Notes: generated by a model from the sequence alone, not told the origin. A DNA stretch of 64,000 nucleotides from PALSA-505 sp036267135 (GCA_036267135.1 DATAWQ010000059.1:1-64000); one strand, 5' to 3'. Counted from the stretch's first letter, positions 24,832 through 32,943 are shown. Numbers and translations are program-made.

Positions 24832-25930
24832 GTGGCTGGCGGATCCGCTGGCGGGCTTCCTCGGCGATCTCGGCGGTGGCCACCGGGCAGGACGCCAGCT
24901 CCTCGGCCCGGTGGCCGGGCAACTCCTGGGCGAGCACGGCGGCGTCCACCCGGATGGGCACGTCCGCGGCCAGGGCCAGGGCCACCGCGTCGCTCGGCCT
25001 GGCGTCCACCTCCTGCCGCCCGGCCGGGCCGTCCACCAGCACGGACGCGTAGAAGACCTGGTCGAGCAGCCGGGTGATCCGCACCTCGGCCAGCCGGGAT
25101 CCCGACGCCTCGACCAGGCTCGCGGCCAGCTTGTAGGTGAACGGGCGCGGCGTCTCCACGGCTTCGAGCTCAAGCGCCAGCACGGTGGCCTCCACCCGCC
25201 CGATCCAGATTGGCAGTCGCCGGCCACCGCCGCGTTCGGCCAGGATCACGATGTGCTTGTGCCGGGACGGATCCCCGTTCTCCTCCCGCCGGATCTCCGT
25301 CACCGTCACGTCGACCCAGTCCGGACTGGTCTGCGTTGTGCTGGTCACCGCCGTGCTCCTTTCCTGGATTTCTCGCGGAATATCGGCCACCGGCGCGAGC
25401 ACCGGCGCCAGCGCGGCCCGGGCCTGATGCAGCCGGGACTTCACCGCGCCTACCGAAATGCCAAGCTCACCCGCCACCTCGCGGTGGCTCATGCCCTGCA
25501 GGTAGAACAGCAGCACGGCGCCCTGCTGCCCGCGCGGCAGCGCCGCCACCGCGCCGCGGACCCTGGCCGCCACGTCGGCGCTCTCCGCCACCTCGGCGGG
25601 TCCCGGCACGGCCGACGCGTGGTCGGCGGGGTCACCAGGAATCTCGGGCCTTTGCTGGCGCAGCCAGCGCCGTGACACATTGAGCGCGATCCCGCAGAAC
25701 CAGGCGCCGAACCGGTCCGGGGAACGCAGCCGCCCAAGATCGGTCAGCGCCGCCACGGCGGCCTCCTGCGCGGCGTCGCGCGCCTGTTCCGGCGAGCCGA
25801 GCACCCGGGCGGCCAGGAAGACGGCCGTGTCCCAGTGCCTCCTGACCAGCACGGCCAGCGCCTCCCTGACCCCGCTCAGCGCTTCGCCCACCAGATCGGC
25901 GTCGGATTTCACCGGATCAAACTGACCCAC
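24821..25930 (-). CDS. ECF-like sigma factor fused to a bifunctional nuclease (BFN/DUF151) domain
   Basis: This 369-residue product joins two domains. Residues 1-180 are a sigma-70/ECF-like unit: region 2 (ALAVLVRRHWDTAVFLAARV, GSPEQARDAAQEAAVAAL, FGAWFCGIALNVSRRWLRQQ) and region 4 (LPRGQQGAVLLFYLQGMSHR, VAGELGISVGAVKSRLHQAR). Residues 205-350 are a BFN domain: RLPIWIGRVEATVLALELEA, RPFTYKLAASLVEASG, VDARPSDAVALALAADVPIR, the DARPSDAVALA block being the family hallmark. BFN proteins act on DNA/RNA in plants and are uncharacterised in most bacteria. It is divergent from nothing nearby and is flanked upstream by a terminator (26011-26044). Confidence 0.8.
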   Translation of the reverse strand: MGQFDPVKSDADLVGEALSGVREALAVLVRRHWDTAVFLAARVLGSPEQARDAAQEAAVAALTDLGRLRSPDRFGAWFCGIALNVSRRWLRQQRPEIPGDPADHASAVPGPAEVAESADVAARVRGAVAALPRGQQGAVLLFYLQGMSHREVAGELGISVGAVKSRLHQARAALAPVLAPVADIPREIQERSTAVTSTTQTSPDWVDVTVTEIRREENGDPSRHKHIVILAERGGGRRLPIWIGRVEATVLALELEAVETPRPFTYKLAASLVEASGSRLAEVRITRLLDQVFYASVLVDGPAGRQEVDARPSDAVALALAADVPIRVDAAVLAQELPGHRAEELASCPVATAEIAEEARQRIRQPPEP

Positions 25931-26010
25931 ACCTCATAGTGCCGCTAACCACCCCGCGGGTTAGCTGCCCACCCAGACGTCGCCGCTTCGCCCCCGGGTG
26001 TTCAGCGGAA

Positions 26011-26044
26011 CGAGGCGCCCACCCCGGGCTGGGTGGGCGCCTCG
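26011..26044 (-). terminator. Terminator of the leftward paralogue operon
   Basis: CGAGGCGCCCACCC (26011-26024) pairs perfectly with GGGTGGGCGCCTCG (26031-26044) around a six-base loop, 17 bases past the stop of the gene ending at 26061. It separates that operon from the sigma/BFN gene. Confidence 0.75.
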
Positions 26045-26060
26045 TGAGCTGCTGGGGTCG

Positions 26061-26660
26061 CTACGCGGCGAGCAGGCGCTCGAAGAAGGAGCGGTAGCGC
26101 TGCAGGCCTTGCCTGAGGTCCTCGGTGGACACCGAGTCTCCCGCTGACCAGCTCGACTCGAGCTGCTCGCGCTGGCTGGCGAACATCCGCGCCATTTCCT
26201 GCATCAGCTCGGCCACCAGGGCGTCGGCGTCCTTGACCGCATTCCTCGGCGCGTCCACGAAGCTGGCCTGGATCTCGCGCCAGCGGTCGACCATGCTCTC
26301 CAGGTCGTCGGGGTCGAGCAACGCGGTCCGGTGCTCTTCGTCTCCGTGCGGCGACCGGGCCAGGGCCCGCTCGGTGCTCTCGGCCTGCGGCTCTGGCGTC
26401 GCCTCACCGGCCCTGGCGATCTGCTCGGTGCTCGGGCGGTCCTGTGGCGGTTCGGCGTCCGGGGCACTGGGCCGTCCGGCGTCCACGCCACTGAGCCGTT
26501 CGGCGGTCAGGCCAGCCGGCCGATCGGCGGCCAGATCGTTGGGCCGTTCGGTGGTCAGACCGTCTGATTGTTCGCCGGTTAGACCGTCTAGTTGCTCGGT
26601 GGTCAGACCGTCTGGTTGTTCGGTTCGCGGGTCGCCCTGACGGGGTTCAGCGTGTGTCAT
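26061..26660 (-). CDS. Hypothetical protein with N-terminal octapeptide repeats (paralogue A)
   Basis: The 199-residue protein has an acidic, disordered N-terminal half with six imperfect eight-residue repeats (GLTTEQLD, GLTGEQSD, GLTTERPN, DLAADRPA, GLTAERLS, GVDAGRPS; about 18-66). The C-terminal helical domain reads MVDRWREIQASFVDAPRNAV and VSTEDLRQGLQRYRSFFERL. That domain matches the end of the upstream gene's product (EEWRTVQEHFVDQPGEAV, VSTEELREALLRYRSLFDDL), so the two are paralogues. No membrane segment is present. Its start lies inside the end of paralogue B, overlapping by 14 bases. No function is known to me. Confidence 0.65.
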   Translation of the reverse strand: MTHAEPRQGDPRTEQPDGLTTEQLDGLTGEQSDGLTTERPNDLAADRPAGLTAERLSGVDAGRPSAPDAEPPQDRPSTEQIARAGEATPEPQAESTERALARSPHGDEEHRTALLDPDDLESMVDRWREIQASFVDAPRNAVKDADALVAELMQEMARMFASQREQLESSWSAGDSVSTEDLRQGLQRYRSFFERLLAA

Positions 26661-27429
26661 CGTCGGCCTCCATCGGTGCCGAGTCGGCGGCCGGCTGTGC
26701 CGGAACGGTCACGGTCCCGGGGGCGCTGCCGCCGGGTCCGTCGCCTGCGTCGTCATGCCTGGCGTGGACATCGGCTGTTGATACGTCGGTCTTCGTGGCG
26801 CGGGTTCTGACCGTGTCACCCTGAACCGTGTCACCCTGATCCGCGTGATCCTGATCGGCGTCTCGCCGATCGGCTGAATCCTGCTCGGTTGAGTCCTGAT
26901 CGGCCCGCAACAGGTCGTCGAACAGGGACCGGTAGCGCAGCAGCGCCTCCCGCAGCTCCTCGGTGCTCACCTGCCCGGTATCCATCCGGTCGCGAATGGC
27001 GTGCGCGACCCGGTAGTTCTCGACCACCGCCGGATGGTCCACCGAGATGAGGTCGCTCTGGGCGGCGAAATCGCCCACCGGATAACCACGTTCGGCCATT
27101 ACCTGGTGCAGCAGCGCATCGGCCTGACTGACCGCTTCACCGGGCTGGTCCACGAAATGTTCCTGCACCGTCCGCCATTCCTCGGCGTAGCGGATCCGCG
27201 AGGCCTCGGGAAGTGGCTTGATGTCCAGCTTGGCCCGCCGGCGCTGCCGGTCACGAAGCTCGGACTCGGCGGCCCGCTGGTCCTCGCGGGTCTCCAGGGT
27301 CCGCTTGTATTCGGGGCCAAAACGGTTCTGCAGCGCCGCGCTCCTGCGCTGCCGCATGGCCGCGGTGGTGGCCATGGCGGCCACGGCCACCACCACGAGG
27401 ACGATCACAATTAACGCCCAAGTAGGCAT
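26647..27429 (-). CDS. Membrane-anchored hypothetical protein (paralogue B)
   Basis: The 260-residue protein has an N-terminal membrane helix (WALIVIVLVVVAVAAMATTA), a basic helical stretch (RRSAALQNRFGPEYKRTLET), and a conserved helical domain (AEEWRTVQEHFVDQPGEAVS, AHAIRDRMDTGQVSTEELRE). An Asp/Gln-rich repetitive tail follows (DADQDHADQGDTVQGDTV). The conserved part is shared with paralogue A, which is soluble. A membrane-bound and a soluble copy expressed from one transcript suggests partners in one complex. Start at ATG 27429 with GGAGGCACCC upstream. Confidence 0.7.
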   Translation of the reverse strand: MPTWALIVIVLVVVAVAAMATTAAMRQRRSAALQNRFGPEYKRTLETREDQRAAESELRDRQRRRAKLDIKPLPEASRIRYAEEWRTVQEHFVDQPGEAVSQADALLHQVMAERGYPVGDFAAQSDLISVDHPAVVENYRVAHAIRDRMDTGQVSTEELREALLRYRSLFDDLLRADQDSTEQDSADRRDADQDHADQGDTVQGDTVRTRATKTDVSTADVHARHDDAGDGPGGSAPGTVTVPAQPAADSAPMEADDDTR

Positions 27430-27571
27430 GGGTGCCTCCTAGCGATTGACTCCACGCGGCACTACCCCAGGGCGAATTCTCAAACCGTTATGACCGAGAT
27501 GCGAAGGATTCCCATGGGTCGTGGAACCCCGGCCATGGCCAAGGCCGGGGAAAGGGCGGAGGATAGGCCGG

Positions 27572-28810
27572 GTGCCCGACGTTTTCGACCCGCGGGTGTT
27601 CGCCCGCGGGGTGCCACACGAGGCGTTCCGTCAGCTCAGGGACACCGAGCCGGTGTGCTGGCAGCAGGAGACCGAGGTGCTGGGCTGGCCGGCCGGCCCG
27701 GGCTACTGGGCGGTGACGAGGTACGCCGACGTCAGGCACGTGCTGCGCTCGCCCGAGCTGTTCTCCTCCCGGCTGGGCGCCACGCAGATCCGCGACCCCG
27801 ACCCGAGTGACCTGGACTTCATCCGGCGGATGATCCTCAACATGGACCCGCCGGAGCACAACCGGCTGCGCAAGATCGTCACGGCGGCGTTCACCCGGCG
27901 GCGGCTCGAACGCCTGACCAGCGAGATCAGCGCCCGGGCCCGGACGCTGCTGGCCGCGGCGGGGTCACGCGGCCGGTGCGACCTGCCGGCCGAGGTCACC
28001 GACGAGTTCCCGCTGGCCAACCTGTCCGACCTGCTGGGCGTCCCGGCGGCGGACCGCGAGTTGCTGCTGCGCTGGACCAACCGGGTCATCGGCTACCAGG
28101 ATCCCGAGCACGCCGAGGTGGTCAGGGACGCCGGCGGCCGCCCGGTCAACCCGCGTTCGCCCGCGGCGCTGGCCGACATGTTCGGCTACGCCACGGTGCT
28201 CGCCGCCGACAAGCGCAGGCACCCCGCCGACGACCTGATGACCGCGCTGGCCAGCGCTTCGGTAGACGGCCGTTCGCTGGACGACGCCGAGCTGGCCATG
28301 TTCTTCTTCCTGCTGGTGATCGCCGGCAACGACACGGTCCGCAGCGCCCTGCCCGGCGGGGTGCTCGTCTTCGCCCAGCACCCGGATGCCTACCGGCGGC
28401 TGCGGGCCGAGCCCGGGCTGATGGCCACGGCGATCGAGGAGGTGCTGCGCTGGCATCCGCCGGTGCTCAGCTTCCGGCGCACCGCCGCCCAGGACACCGA
28501 GCTGGCCGGCCGCCCCATCCGCCGGGGCGACAAGGTCGTGGTCTACCACGTGTCGGCGAACTACGACGAGCGAGCCTTCCCCGACCCCCACACGTTCGAC
28601 ATCGGCCGCGACCCGAACGACCACCTGGCCTTCGGCCAGGGCCCGCACCTGTGCCTGGGGGCTCACTTCGCCCGGCTGCAGATGCGCTGTTTTTTCACCG
28701 AACTGCTGGCCGTCGCGCCGCGCATCGAGCTGGACGGCGAGCCGGTGCGGCTGACCTCCAACTTCATCAACGGGATCACCCACCTTCCGGTCCGCTGGAC
28801 CTCGCGCTGA
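27572..28810 (+). CDS. Cytochrome P450, CYP124/125/142-like
   Basis: The 412-residue protein has the I-helix AGNDT (Thr255), the ExxR pair EEVLR, and the heme loop FGQGPHLCLGAHFAR (Cys361). NMDPPEHNRLRKIVTAAFTR and the C-terminal SNFINGITHLPVRW resemble the actinobacterial steroid/branched-lipid hydroxylases of the CYP124/125/142 group. GTG 27572 is chosen because GGAGG ends nine bases ahead; a longer start at 27521 is unlikely. CCCCGGCC/GGCCGGGG (27527-27550) forms a hairpin just upstream. Electron donors are not encoded nearby. The substrate is unknown; two acyl-CoA dehydrogenases lie 5-8 kb downstream. Confidence 0.85.
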   Translation: MPDVFDPRVFARGVPHEAFRQLRDTEPVCWQQETEVLGWPAGPGYWAVTRYADVRHVLRSPELFSSRLGATQIRDPDPSDLDFIRRMILNMDPPEHNRLRKIVTAAFTRRRLERLTSEISARARTLLAAAGSRGRCDLPAEVTDEFPLANLSDLLGVPAADRELLLRWTNRVIGYQDPEHAEVVRDAGGRPVNPRSPAALADMFGYATVLAADKRRHPADDLMTALASASVDGRSLDDAELAMFFFLLVIAGNDTVRSALPGGVLVFAQHPDAYRRLRAEPGLMATAIEEVLRWHPPVLSFRRTAAQDTELAGRPIRRGDKVVVYHVSANYDERAFPDPHTFDIGRDPNDHLAFGQGPHLCLGAHFARLQMRCFFTELLAVAPRIELDGEPVRLTSNFINGITHLPVRWTSR

Positions 28811-28845
28811 CGGATAACCCGGAGCGTGCCGGGCCGGTGACCCAC

Positions 28846-28851
28846 TAAAAT
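28846..28851 (+). promoter_or_regulatory. -10 element for a probably leaderless serS transcript
   Basis: TAAAAT ends seven bases before the GTG of serS, and no ribosome-binding site is visible. That spacing places the transcription start at or within a base or two of the start codon, so the mRNA would be leaderless, as is common in actinobacteria. Confidence 0.55.
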
Positions 28852-28858
28852 CGCACAG

Positions 28859-30097
28859 GTGATTGACCTCAAGGCTGCCCGTAGAGACCCTGATCGCTAT
28901 CGTGCCGCGCTGGCCCGGCGCGGCGCCGCCGACGACTTCGACGCACTGCTCGCCGTGGACACCACCTGGCGGGAGCTAACGGAGCGGACCGAAGCGCTGC
29001 GGGCCAAGCAGAAGAGGTCGTCCAAGTCCGCGCCGAGTGAGGCCGAACTCGCCGAGCTCAGGCAGCTCAGGGAGGAACTGGCCGAGGCTCAGGCGGAGCT
29101 GGCCAGGGTCGAGAACGAGCGCAACACTCTGCTGGCCACCGTCCCGAACCTGCCCGACCCGTCCGCCGCGGACGGCATGGCGGAAGAAGACGCGCAGACC
29201 GTGCGGACCTGGGGTGAGCAGCCGTCGTTCGGCTTCACCCCCAAGGACGCCGTCGATCTCGGCTCGAAGACCGGCTGGATCGACATGACCAGGGGCGCGA
29301 GGTTGTCGGGCTCCCGGTTCGCCTACCGGATCGGCGACGTGGCACTGGCCGAGATGGCGCTCTACCGGTTCGCGCTCGAGCATCTGGCCAGCAAAGGCTT
29401 CCTGCCGGTGCTGCCGCCGGTACTGGCTGGAGAGCGGGCCATGTACGGCACCGGGTTCCTGCCCACCGAGGAGTCCAACCTCTACCACCTGGAAAAGGAC
29501 GACCTGTACCTGACCGGGACCTCCGAGGTGGCGCTGGCCGGCATTCACGCCGGAGAGCGGCTGGAGGAAGACGAGCTGCCCGCCCGGTATGTGGCCTTCT
29601 CCACCAACTTCCGGCGAGAGGCCGGTGCGGCGGGCAAGGACACCCGCGGCATGTTCCGGGTGCATCAGTTCGACAAGGTGGAGATGTACGTGTGCTGCCG
29701 TCCCGAGGAGTCGAAGGACTTCCACGAGCGACTGCTCGGCTACGAAGAAGAGATCGTCCAAGCGCTCGGCCTGCCCTACCGGGTGCAGAACATCGCGCTG
29801 GGCGACCTGGGCGCGCCCGCCGCGAAGAAGTACGACATCGAGGCCTGGTTCCCCACCCAGGGCCGGTACCGCGAGATCACGTCCTGCTCGAACACCACCG
29901 ACTACCAGGCCAGGCGGCTGAACATCAGGTTCCGCCACGACGGCGGGCTCGAGCACGTGCACACGCTGAACGGCACCGGGGCGACCGGCCGCGCGCTGCT
30001 GGCCATCATGGAGAACTTTCAGGACTCCAGCGGCGTGGTCACGCTGCCCGAGGTGCTGCGGCGCTACGGCGCACCCGCCACCATCGGCGGCGAGTAA
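28859..30097 (+). CDS. serS: Seryl-tRNA synthetase
   Basis: This 412-residue class II synthetase charges tRNA-Ser. It has an N-terminal helical arm for tRNA binding (EAELAELRQLREELAEAQAE), motif 2 (FRREAGAAGKDTRGMFRVHQ), the serine-specific TGTSEVALAGIHAGERL and motif 3 (NGTGATGRALLAIMENFQ). Its length is close to the bacterial norm of about 420. GTG 28859 begins MIDLKAARRDPDRYRAALAR, the typical start. It is monocistronic between the P450 gene and the convergent LCP gene. Confidence 0.97.
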   Translation: MIDLKAARRDPDRYRAALARRGAADDFDALLAVDTTWRELTERTEALRAKQKRSSKSAPSEAELAELRQLREELAEAQAELARVENERNTLLATVPNLPDPSAADGMAEEDAQTVRTWGEQPSFGFTPKDAVDLGSKTGWIDMTRGARLSGSRFAYRIGDVALAEMALYRFALEHLASKGFLPVLPPVLAGERAMYGTGFLPTEESNLYHLEKDDLYLTGTSEVALAGIHAGERLEEDELPARYVAFSTNFRREAGAAGKDTRGMFRVHQFDKVEMYVCCRPEESKDFHERLLGYEEEIVQALGLPYRVQNIALGDLGAPAAKKYDIEAWFPTQGRYREITSCSNTTDYQARRLNIRFRHDGGLEHVHTLNGTGATGRALLAIMENFQDSSGVVTLPEVLRRYGAPATIGGE

Positions 30098-30120
30098 GCC
30101 GGCCCACGAGCCCAGGGACT

Positions 30121-30158
30121 CAGGCGGCCAGCCGACCGGGTTAGTGGCAGGCCGCCTG
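30121..30158. terminator. Possible shared terminator between serS and the LCP gene
   Basis: CAGGCGGCC (30121-30129) is the reverse complement of GGCCGCCTG (30150-30158), with a 20-base loop. It lies between two convergent genes and overlaps the last codons of the LCP gene. No U tract is present. Confidence 0.4.
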
Positions 30159-31385
30159 GGCGGCGGTGCGCGTCCCGGGCGGCACCCACCCGGCCGGGTG
30201 CTTGGCTTTCGGCTTGCTGCTGTGGCCCTGGCCGTTCTTGGCCGAGCGGGATTTGGCCGGCGCCTGCTTGACCACCGGCTGATCGTTGCCGATCTCGCCG
30301 AACAGGCGGTCCGCCTGCGCGGCGTTCCACAGCACCGCCTCCTCGCCGTCCGGCGCCTGATAGTCCAGGCTGGCCAGTGGGACGGTCGCGAACACCACGT
30401 CGCCGGAGGCGATGCCGCGCATCTGGTCGGCCAGGGCCGACACGTTCAGCTTGCTGTCCACCCGCAGTGCGGGCAGCACGGCGTTCAGCAGGCTGGCCAT
30501 CCGGACCGGGTTGGCCAGCGTCCCCGAGCTGATGATCTTGCTGACCGCGGTCGAGATCAGGCTCTGCTGGTCCTGGATTCTGGTCAGGTCCTCCAGCGGG
30601 AACGAATGCCGGTCTCTGGAGTACTCCAGCGCGGTGATCCCGTTCAGATGGTGGAACCCAGCCGACAGGCGGACGCCGCTCGACGGGTCGTCCAGCGGTT
30701 CGGGCAGGCACACGTTGACCCCGCCGAGCGCGTCGATGACCTTGACGAAGGCGAGGAAGTTGATCTCGACATAGTCGTTGATGGTCAGGCCGGTGGCCTG
30801 TTCCACGGTCTGCACCATCAGCTTGGGCCCGCCGAGGCCGTACGCGGCGTTGATCTTGTTCATGCCGTAGCCGGGGACGTTCACCCAAGAGTCGCGGGGC
30901 AGGCTCACCACCGTGACCCGGTCGTGCGCGGGCGAAACGTGCACAAGCATCAGCGTGTCGGAGTTCTTGGTGCCCTCGACGCGGCCAACGTGCAGTTGGG
31001 CCTCCTGGTGCGAGCTGAGCCCGGCCCGGCTGTCTACCCCGGCGACCAGGATGTTCAGCGGTGAGCCTGCGGCGGCGGGCGTGGTCCCGGCGTTCACCCG
31101 GGCCACCATGTGGTTGACGTAGCCGGTCAGGGCCCAGCCGGCCCCGGACACGAAGAGCACAAGCGCGGACACACAGCCAGCGGCGACCAGAAAGGCGCGG
31201 CGCTGGCGGGCCTTGCGGCTCGACTCGATCCTGGCCATGAGCCGCTGCTGCGCGGGCGACGGCGCGCCGCGGCGGTGCGGCGTCCGTGGCGGACGGGGCA
31301 CCTCGGTGCGGTCGGGACCATCTCCGGCGCCCTGCGGGCCGCTGGCCCGGAAGAAGCGTTCGTAAGAATCGCCGCTGTCGGCCAT
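30141..31385 (-). CDS. LCP-family (LytR-CpsA-Psr) cell-wall ligase
   Basis: The protein of about 414 residues has a cytosolic Arg/Pro-rich N-terminus, a membrane segment (AFLVAAGCVSALVLFVSGAG) and the extracellular LCP domain: ILVAGVDSRAG, NSDTLMLVHVSPAHDRVTVV, SLPRDSWVNVPGYGMNKINA, and YSRDRHSFPLEDLTRIQDQQ. The RDRH..DLTR arginines bind the polyprenyl pyrophosphate. LCP proteins attach glycopolymers to peptidoglycan. The C-terminal tail is Lys/Ser-rich and disordered. ATG 31385 follows GGGGGAGGGC; an upstream TTG at 31397 is an alternative. Confidence 0.88.
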   Translation of the reverse strand: MADSGDSYERFFRASGPQGAGDGPDRTEVPRPPRTPHRRGAPSPAQQRLMARIESSRKARQRRAFLVAAGCVSALVLFVSGAGWALTGYVNHMVARVNAGTTPAAAGSPLNILVAGVDSRAGLSSHQEAQLHVGRVEGTKNSDTLMLVHVSPAHDRVTVVSLPRDSWVNVPGYGMNKINAAYGLGGPKLMVQTVEQATGLTINDYVEINFLAFVKVIDALGGVNVCLPEPLDDPSSGVRLSAGFHHLNGITALEYSRDRHSFPLEDLTRIQDQQSLISTAVSKIISSGTLANPVRMASLLNAVLPALRVDSKLNVSALADQMRGIASGDVVFATVPLASLDYQAPDGEEAVLWNAAQADRLFGEIGNDQPVVKQAPAKSRSAKNGQGHSSKPKAKHPAGWVPPGTRTAAQAACH

Positions 31386-31501
31386 GCCCTCCCCCAAGGC
31401 GCGGGCTGAATCCGCAGGATACCGCCTTCTGGCCGCCTACCCGCGGTACGCGGGCGCCGGCGTGGACGTGTCCTCGCTTCCTGGGAAGGGATTTATACAC
31501 C

Positions 31502-31542
31502 GAACGGCCCGGGCGGCAGCACGTGCCTGGCCCGGGCCGTTC
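31502..31542 (-). terminator. Terminator after the small surface protein
   Basis: GAACGGCCCGGGC (31502-31514) pairs perfectly with GCCCGGGCCGTTC (31530-31542), 19 bases beyond the leftward stop at 31561. It isolates this gene from the LCP gene. Confidence 0.75.
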
Positions 31543-31560
31543 AGTCGAGAACCGACAGGT

Positions 31561-31872
31561 TCAGACCTCGTCGCCGTCGCCCGAGCCCCGCCGCAGGCGG
31601 CGGATCAGCATGATCGAGCCTGCCGCGGTGATAGCTACCGCGGCCAGGCCGGCGAGCCGGCCGCGGCTGACCGGCCCCGTCCCGGTCATGAAGTCGTCGG
31701 CCGCCGGGTCGGCCACGCCTGGGCCGCCCATCTCCCGCTGCTCGCCGGGCTGGCCGGTCAGCAACGTGGATCCGTCCGCCGAGCCCTGCGAATAGGTCAC
31801 GCCTGCGCTCATCGCCGCGAGCGCGGTGGCCAGAACCGTGAACCGGATGCCGTTCTTCATCCAAGTTCGCAT
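31561..31872 (-). CDS. Small secreted/membrane surface protein, hypothetical
   Basis: The 103-residue protein has a signal-like N-terminus (FTVLATALAAMSAGVTYSQG), a short acidic external region (GEQREMGGPGVADPAADDF) and a C-terminal membrane helix followed by a positive tail (LAGLAAVAITAAGSIMLIRR LRRG). The layout resembles a sortase substrate, but no LPXTG is visible. ATG 31872 has GGGGGAG upstream. It lies divergently beside the chaplin-like gene and is terminated on its own, suggesting a surface or morphogenetic role. This is inference only. Confidence 0.65.
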   Translation of the reverse strand: MRTWMKNGIRFTVLATALAAMSAGVTYSQGSADGSTLLTGQPGEQREMGGPGVADPAADDFMTGTGPVSRGRLAGLAAVAITAAGSIMLIRRLRRGSGDGDEV

Positions 31873-32221
31873 GGAATGCTCCCCCTTGCATATGTGCGAG
31901 TTGTGGAGCCGACCACGCCAGGCTCCCGCTGGCATTGTGCCCCACCGTTGCTGAAATTGCACCGCCTGCGCCGCGACTTTACAGTCAGTGGCAATGCGGC
32001 ATGTCCGCATAAGCCCGATGAGCACTGATATCTTCGTCGCTCTTGGCGCTCGGCTATTGTTCCCTCATAAGCGATTTTAACGATTTGCGGTCGATTATTT
32101 TTTGGCGACACCCCGAATTTGCTTCCACCTGCGAGCGTGGCAGGTAAGGTTTCACCGGCAAGGTAGAACCCGGCTAATTAGCGGGTTTCGGGGGTCCAAC
32201 CAAAAGGGAGAATCAAAGGTT
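31873..32221. other. Divergent regulatory region of the surface-protein genes
   Basis: This 349-base stretch is unusually A/T-rich for the window (32035-32120 includes runs such as GATTATTTTTTGG). Two short hairpins precede the chaplin-like gene: ACCTGC/GCAGGT (32127-32145) and AACCCGGCTAA/TTAGCGGGTT (about 32166-32187, one bulge). The second sits about 35 bases before the start codon, so a structured 5' leader is plausible. No named riboswitch is assigned. Confidence 0.45.
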
Positions 32222-32815
32222 ATGTTCCAGAAGAGCCGTATTCTCGCCGTAGCAGCGCTGACGGCGGGGACTGTCGGCCTGTGGGCGTCGGCTGCCTACG
32301 CCGGGACCTACACGGGTCCTTCCGGTGACAACGGCGGCTTGCTGAACGCCAGCCACAACCAGGTCTCTGGCCAGGCTTGTGGCGACGAGGTCCCAGTCAA
32401 CGTGCTGGGCGTGCAGGTGCCGGTGAACCGCGTGGCCGCGGCGCTCGGCCTGCTCAGCACCGCGCCCACCGTCGCCGCTCAGAACTCGAGCTGCAAGCAG
32501 GCGCAGATGCAGAGCAACGACCCGGCGACGGACTCGATGCGCGCTTCGGCCAGCAAGATGTCCTCGTCGCACATGAGTGGCAATGGCTGGGGCTGGAGCT
32601 ACAGCGGTCCCTCGGGTGACAATGGCGGTCTCGTCAACGTCAGCCACAACCAGGTGCCGCTGCAGCTCTGCAACGACACCGTCCCGGTCAACGTGCTGGG
32701 CGTTCAGGTGCCGGTGGACCAGCTCGCGGGTGCCCTGGGCATTCTTTCCACCGACTCGCAGCTCGCGTCTCAGGACTCAAGCTGCAAGCAGGGCTCTGCC
32801 CAGGACAACAGCTAG
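32222..32815 (+). CDS. Chaplin-like secreted protein with two repeat domains
   Basis: The 197-residue protein has a signal peptide (ILAVAALTAGTVGLWASAAY). Two homologous domains follow: about 30-95 and 130-190. Each starts GPSGDNGGL followed by N.SHNQV, then C, PVNVLGVQVPV, a hydrophobic GALG.LST stretch and SSCKQ. The paired Cys and alternating hydrophobic pattern resemble chaplins, which coat aerial hyphae, though the consensus differs from classical Streptomyces chaplins. There is no LPXTG anchor. The two domains are joined by a Met/Ser-rich linker. A strong bidirectional terminator follows. Confidence 0.7.
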   Translation: MFQKSRILAVAALTAGTVGLWASAAYAGTYTGPSGDNGGLLNASHNQVSGQACGDEVPVNVLGVQVPVNRVAAALGLLSTAPTVAAQNSSCKQAQMQSNDPATDSMRASASKMSSSHMSGNGWGWSYSGPSGDNGGLVNVSHNQVPLQLCNDTVPVNVLGVQVPVDQLAGALGILSTDSQLASQDSSCKQGSAQDNS

Positions 32816-32899
32816 GCATCACTTCATGATATCCGTGAGGGACGGACAGCCAACTACGGGCACTGTCACTGCCCGGCTGGTCTTTACCTCGCAAGCAAG

Positions 32900-32943
32900 A
32901 ACGAAGACCCCCGCGCGTAGCCGGACGTGTGGGGGTCTTCGTT
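32900..32943. terminator. Strong bidirectional terminator
   Basis: AACGAAGACCCCC (32900-32912) pairs with GGGGGTCTTCGTT (32931-32943), extended inward with two mismatches. Both genes converge here: the chaplin-like gene and the large acyl-CoA dehydrogenase. Confidence 0.85.

Noticed and set aside
28811..28858. T-box or other leader riboswitch before serS
   Set aside because: The 48-base gap is too short for a T-box and a -10 box sits against the start codon.
31561..31872. Sortase-anchored surface protein
   Set aside because: The layout resembles one, but there is no LPXTG-type motif before the C-terminal helix.
32101..32221. c-di-AMP (ydaO-type) riboswitch before the chaplin-like gene
   Set aside because: Only short hairpins and a G run are visible; the required multi-helix core could not be traced.
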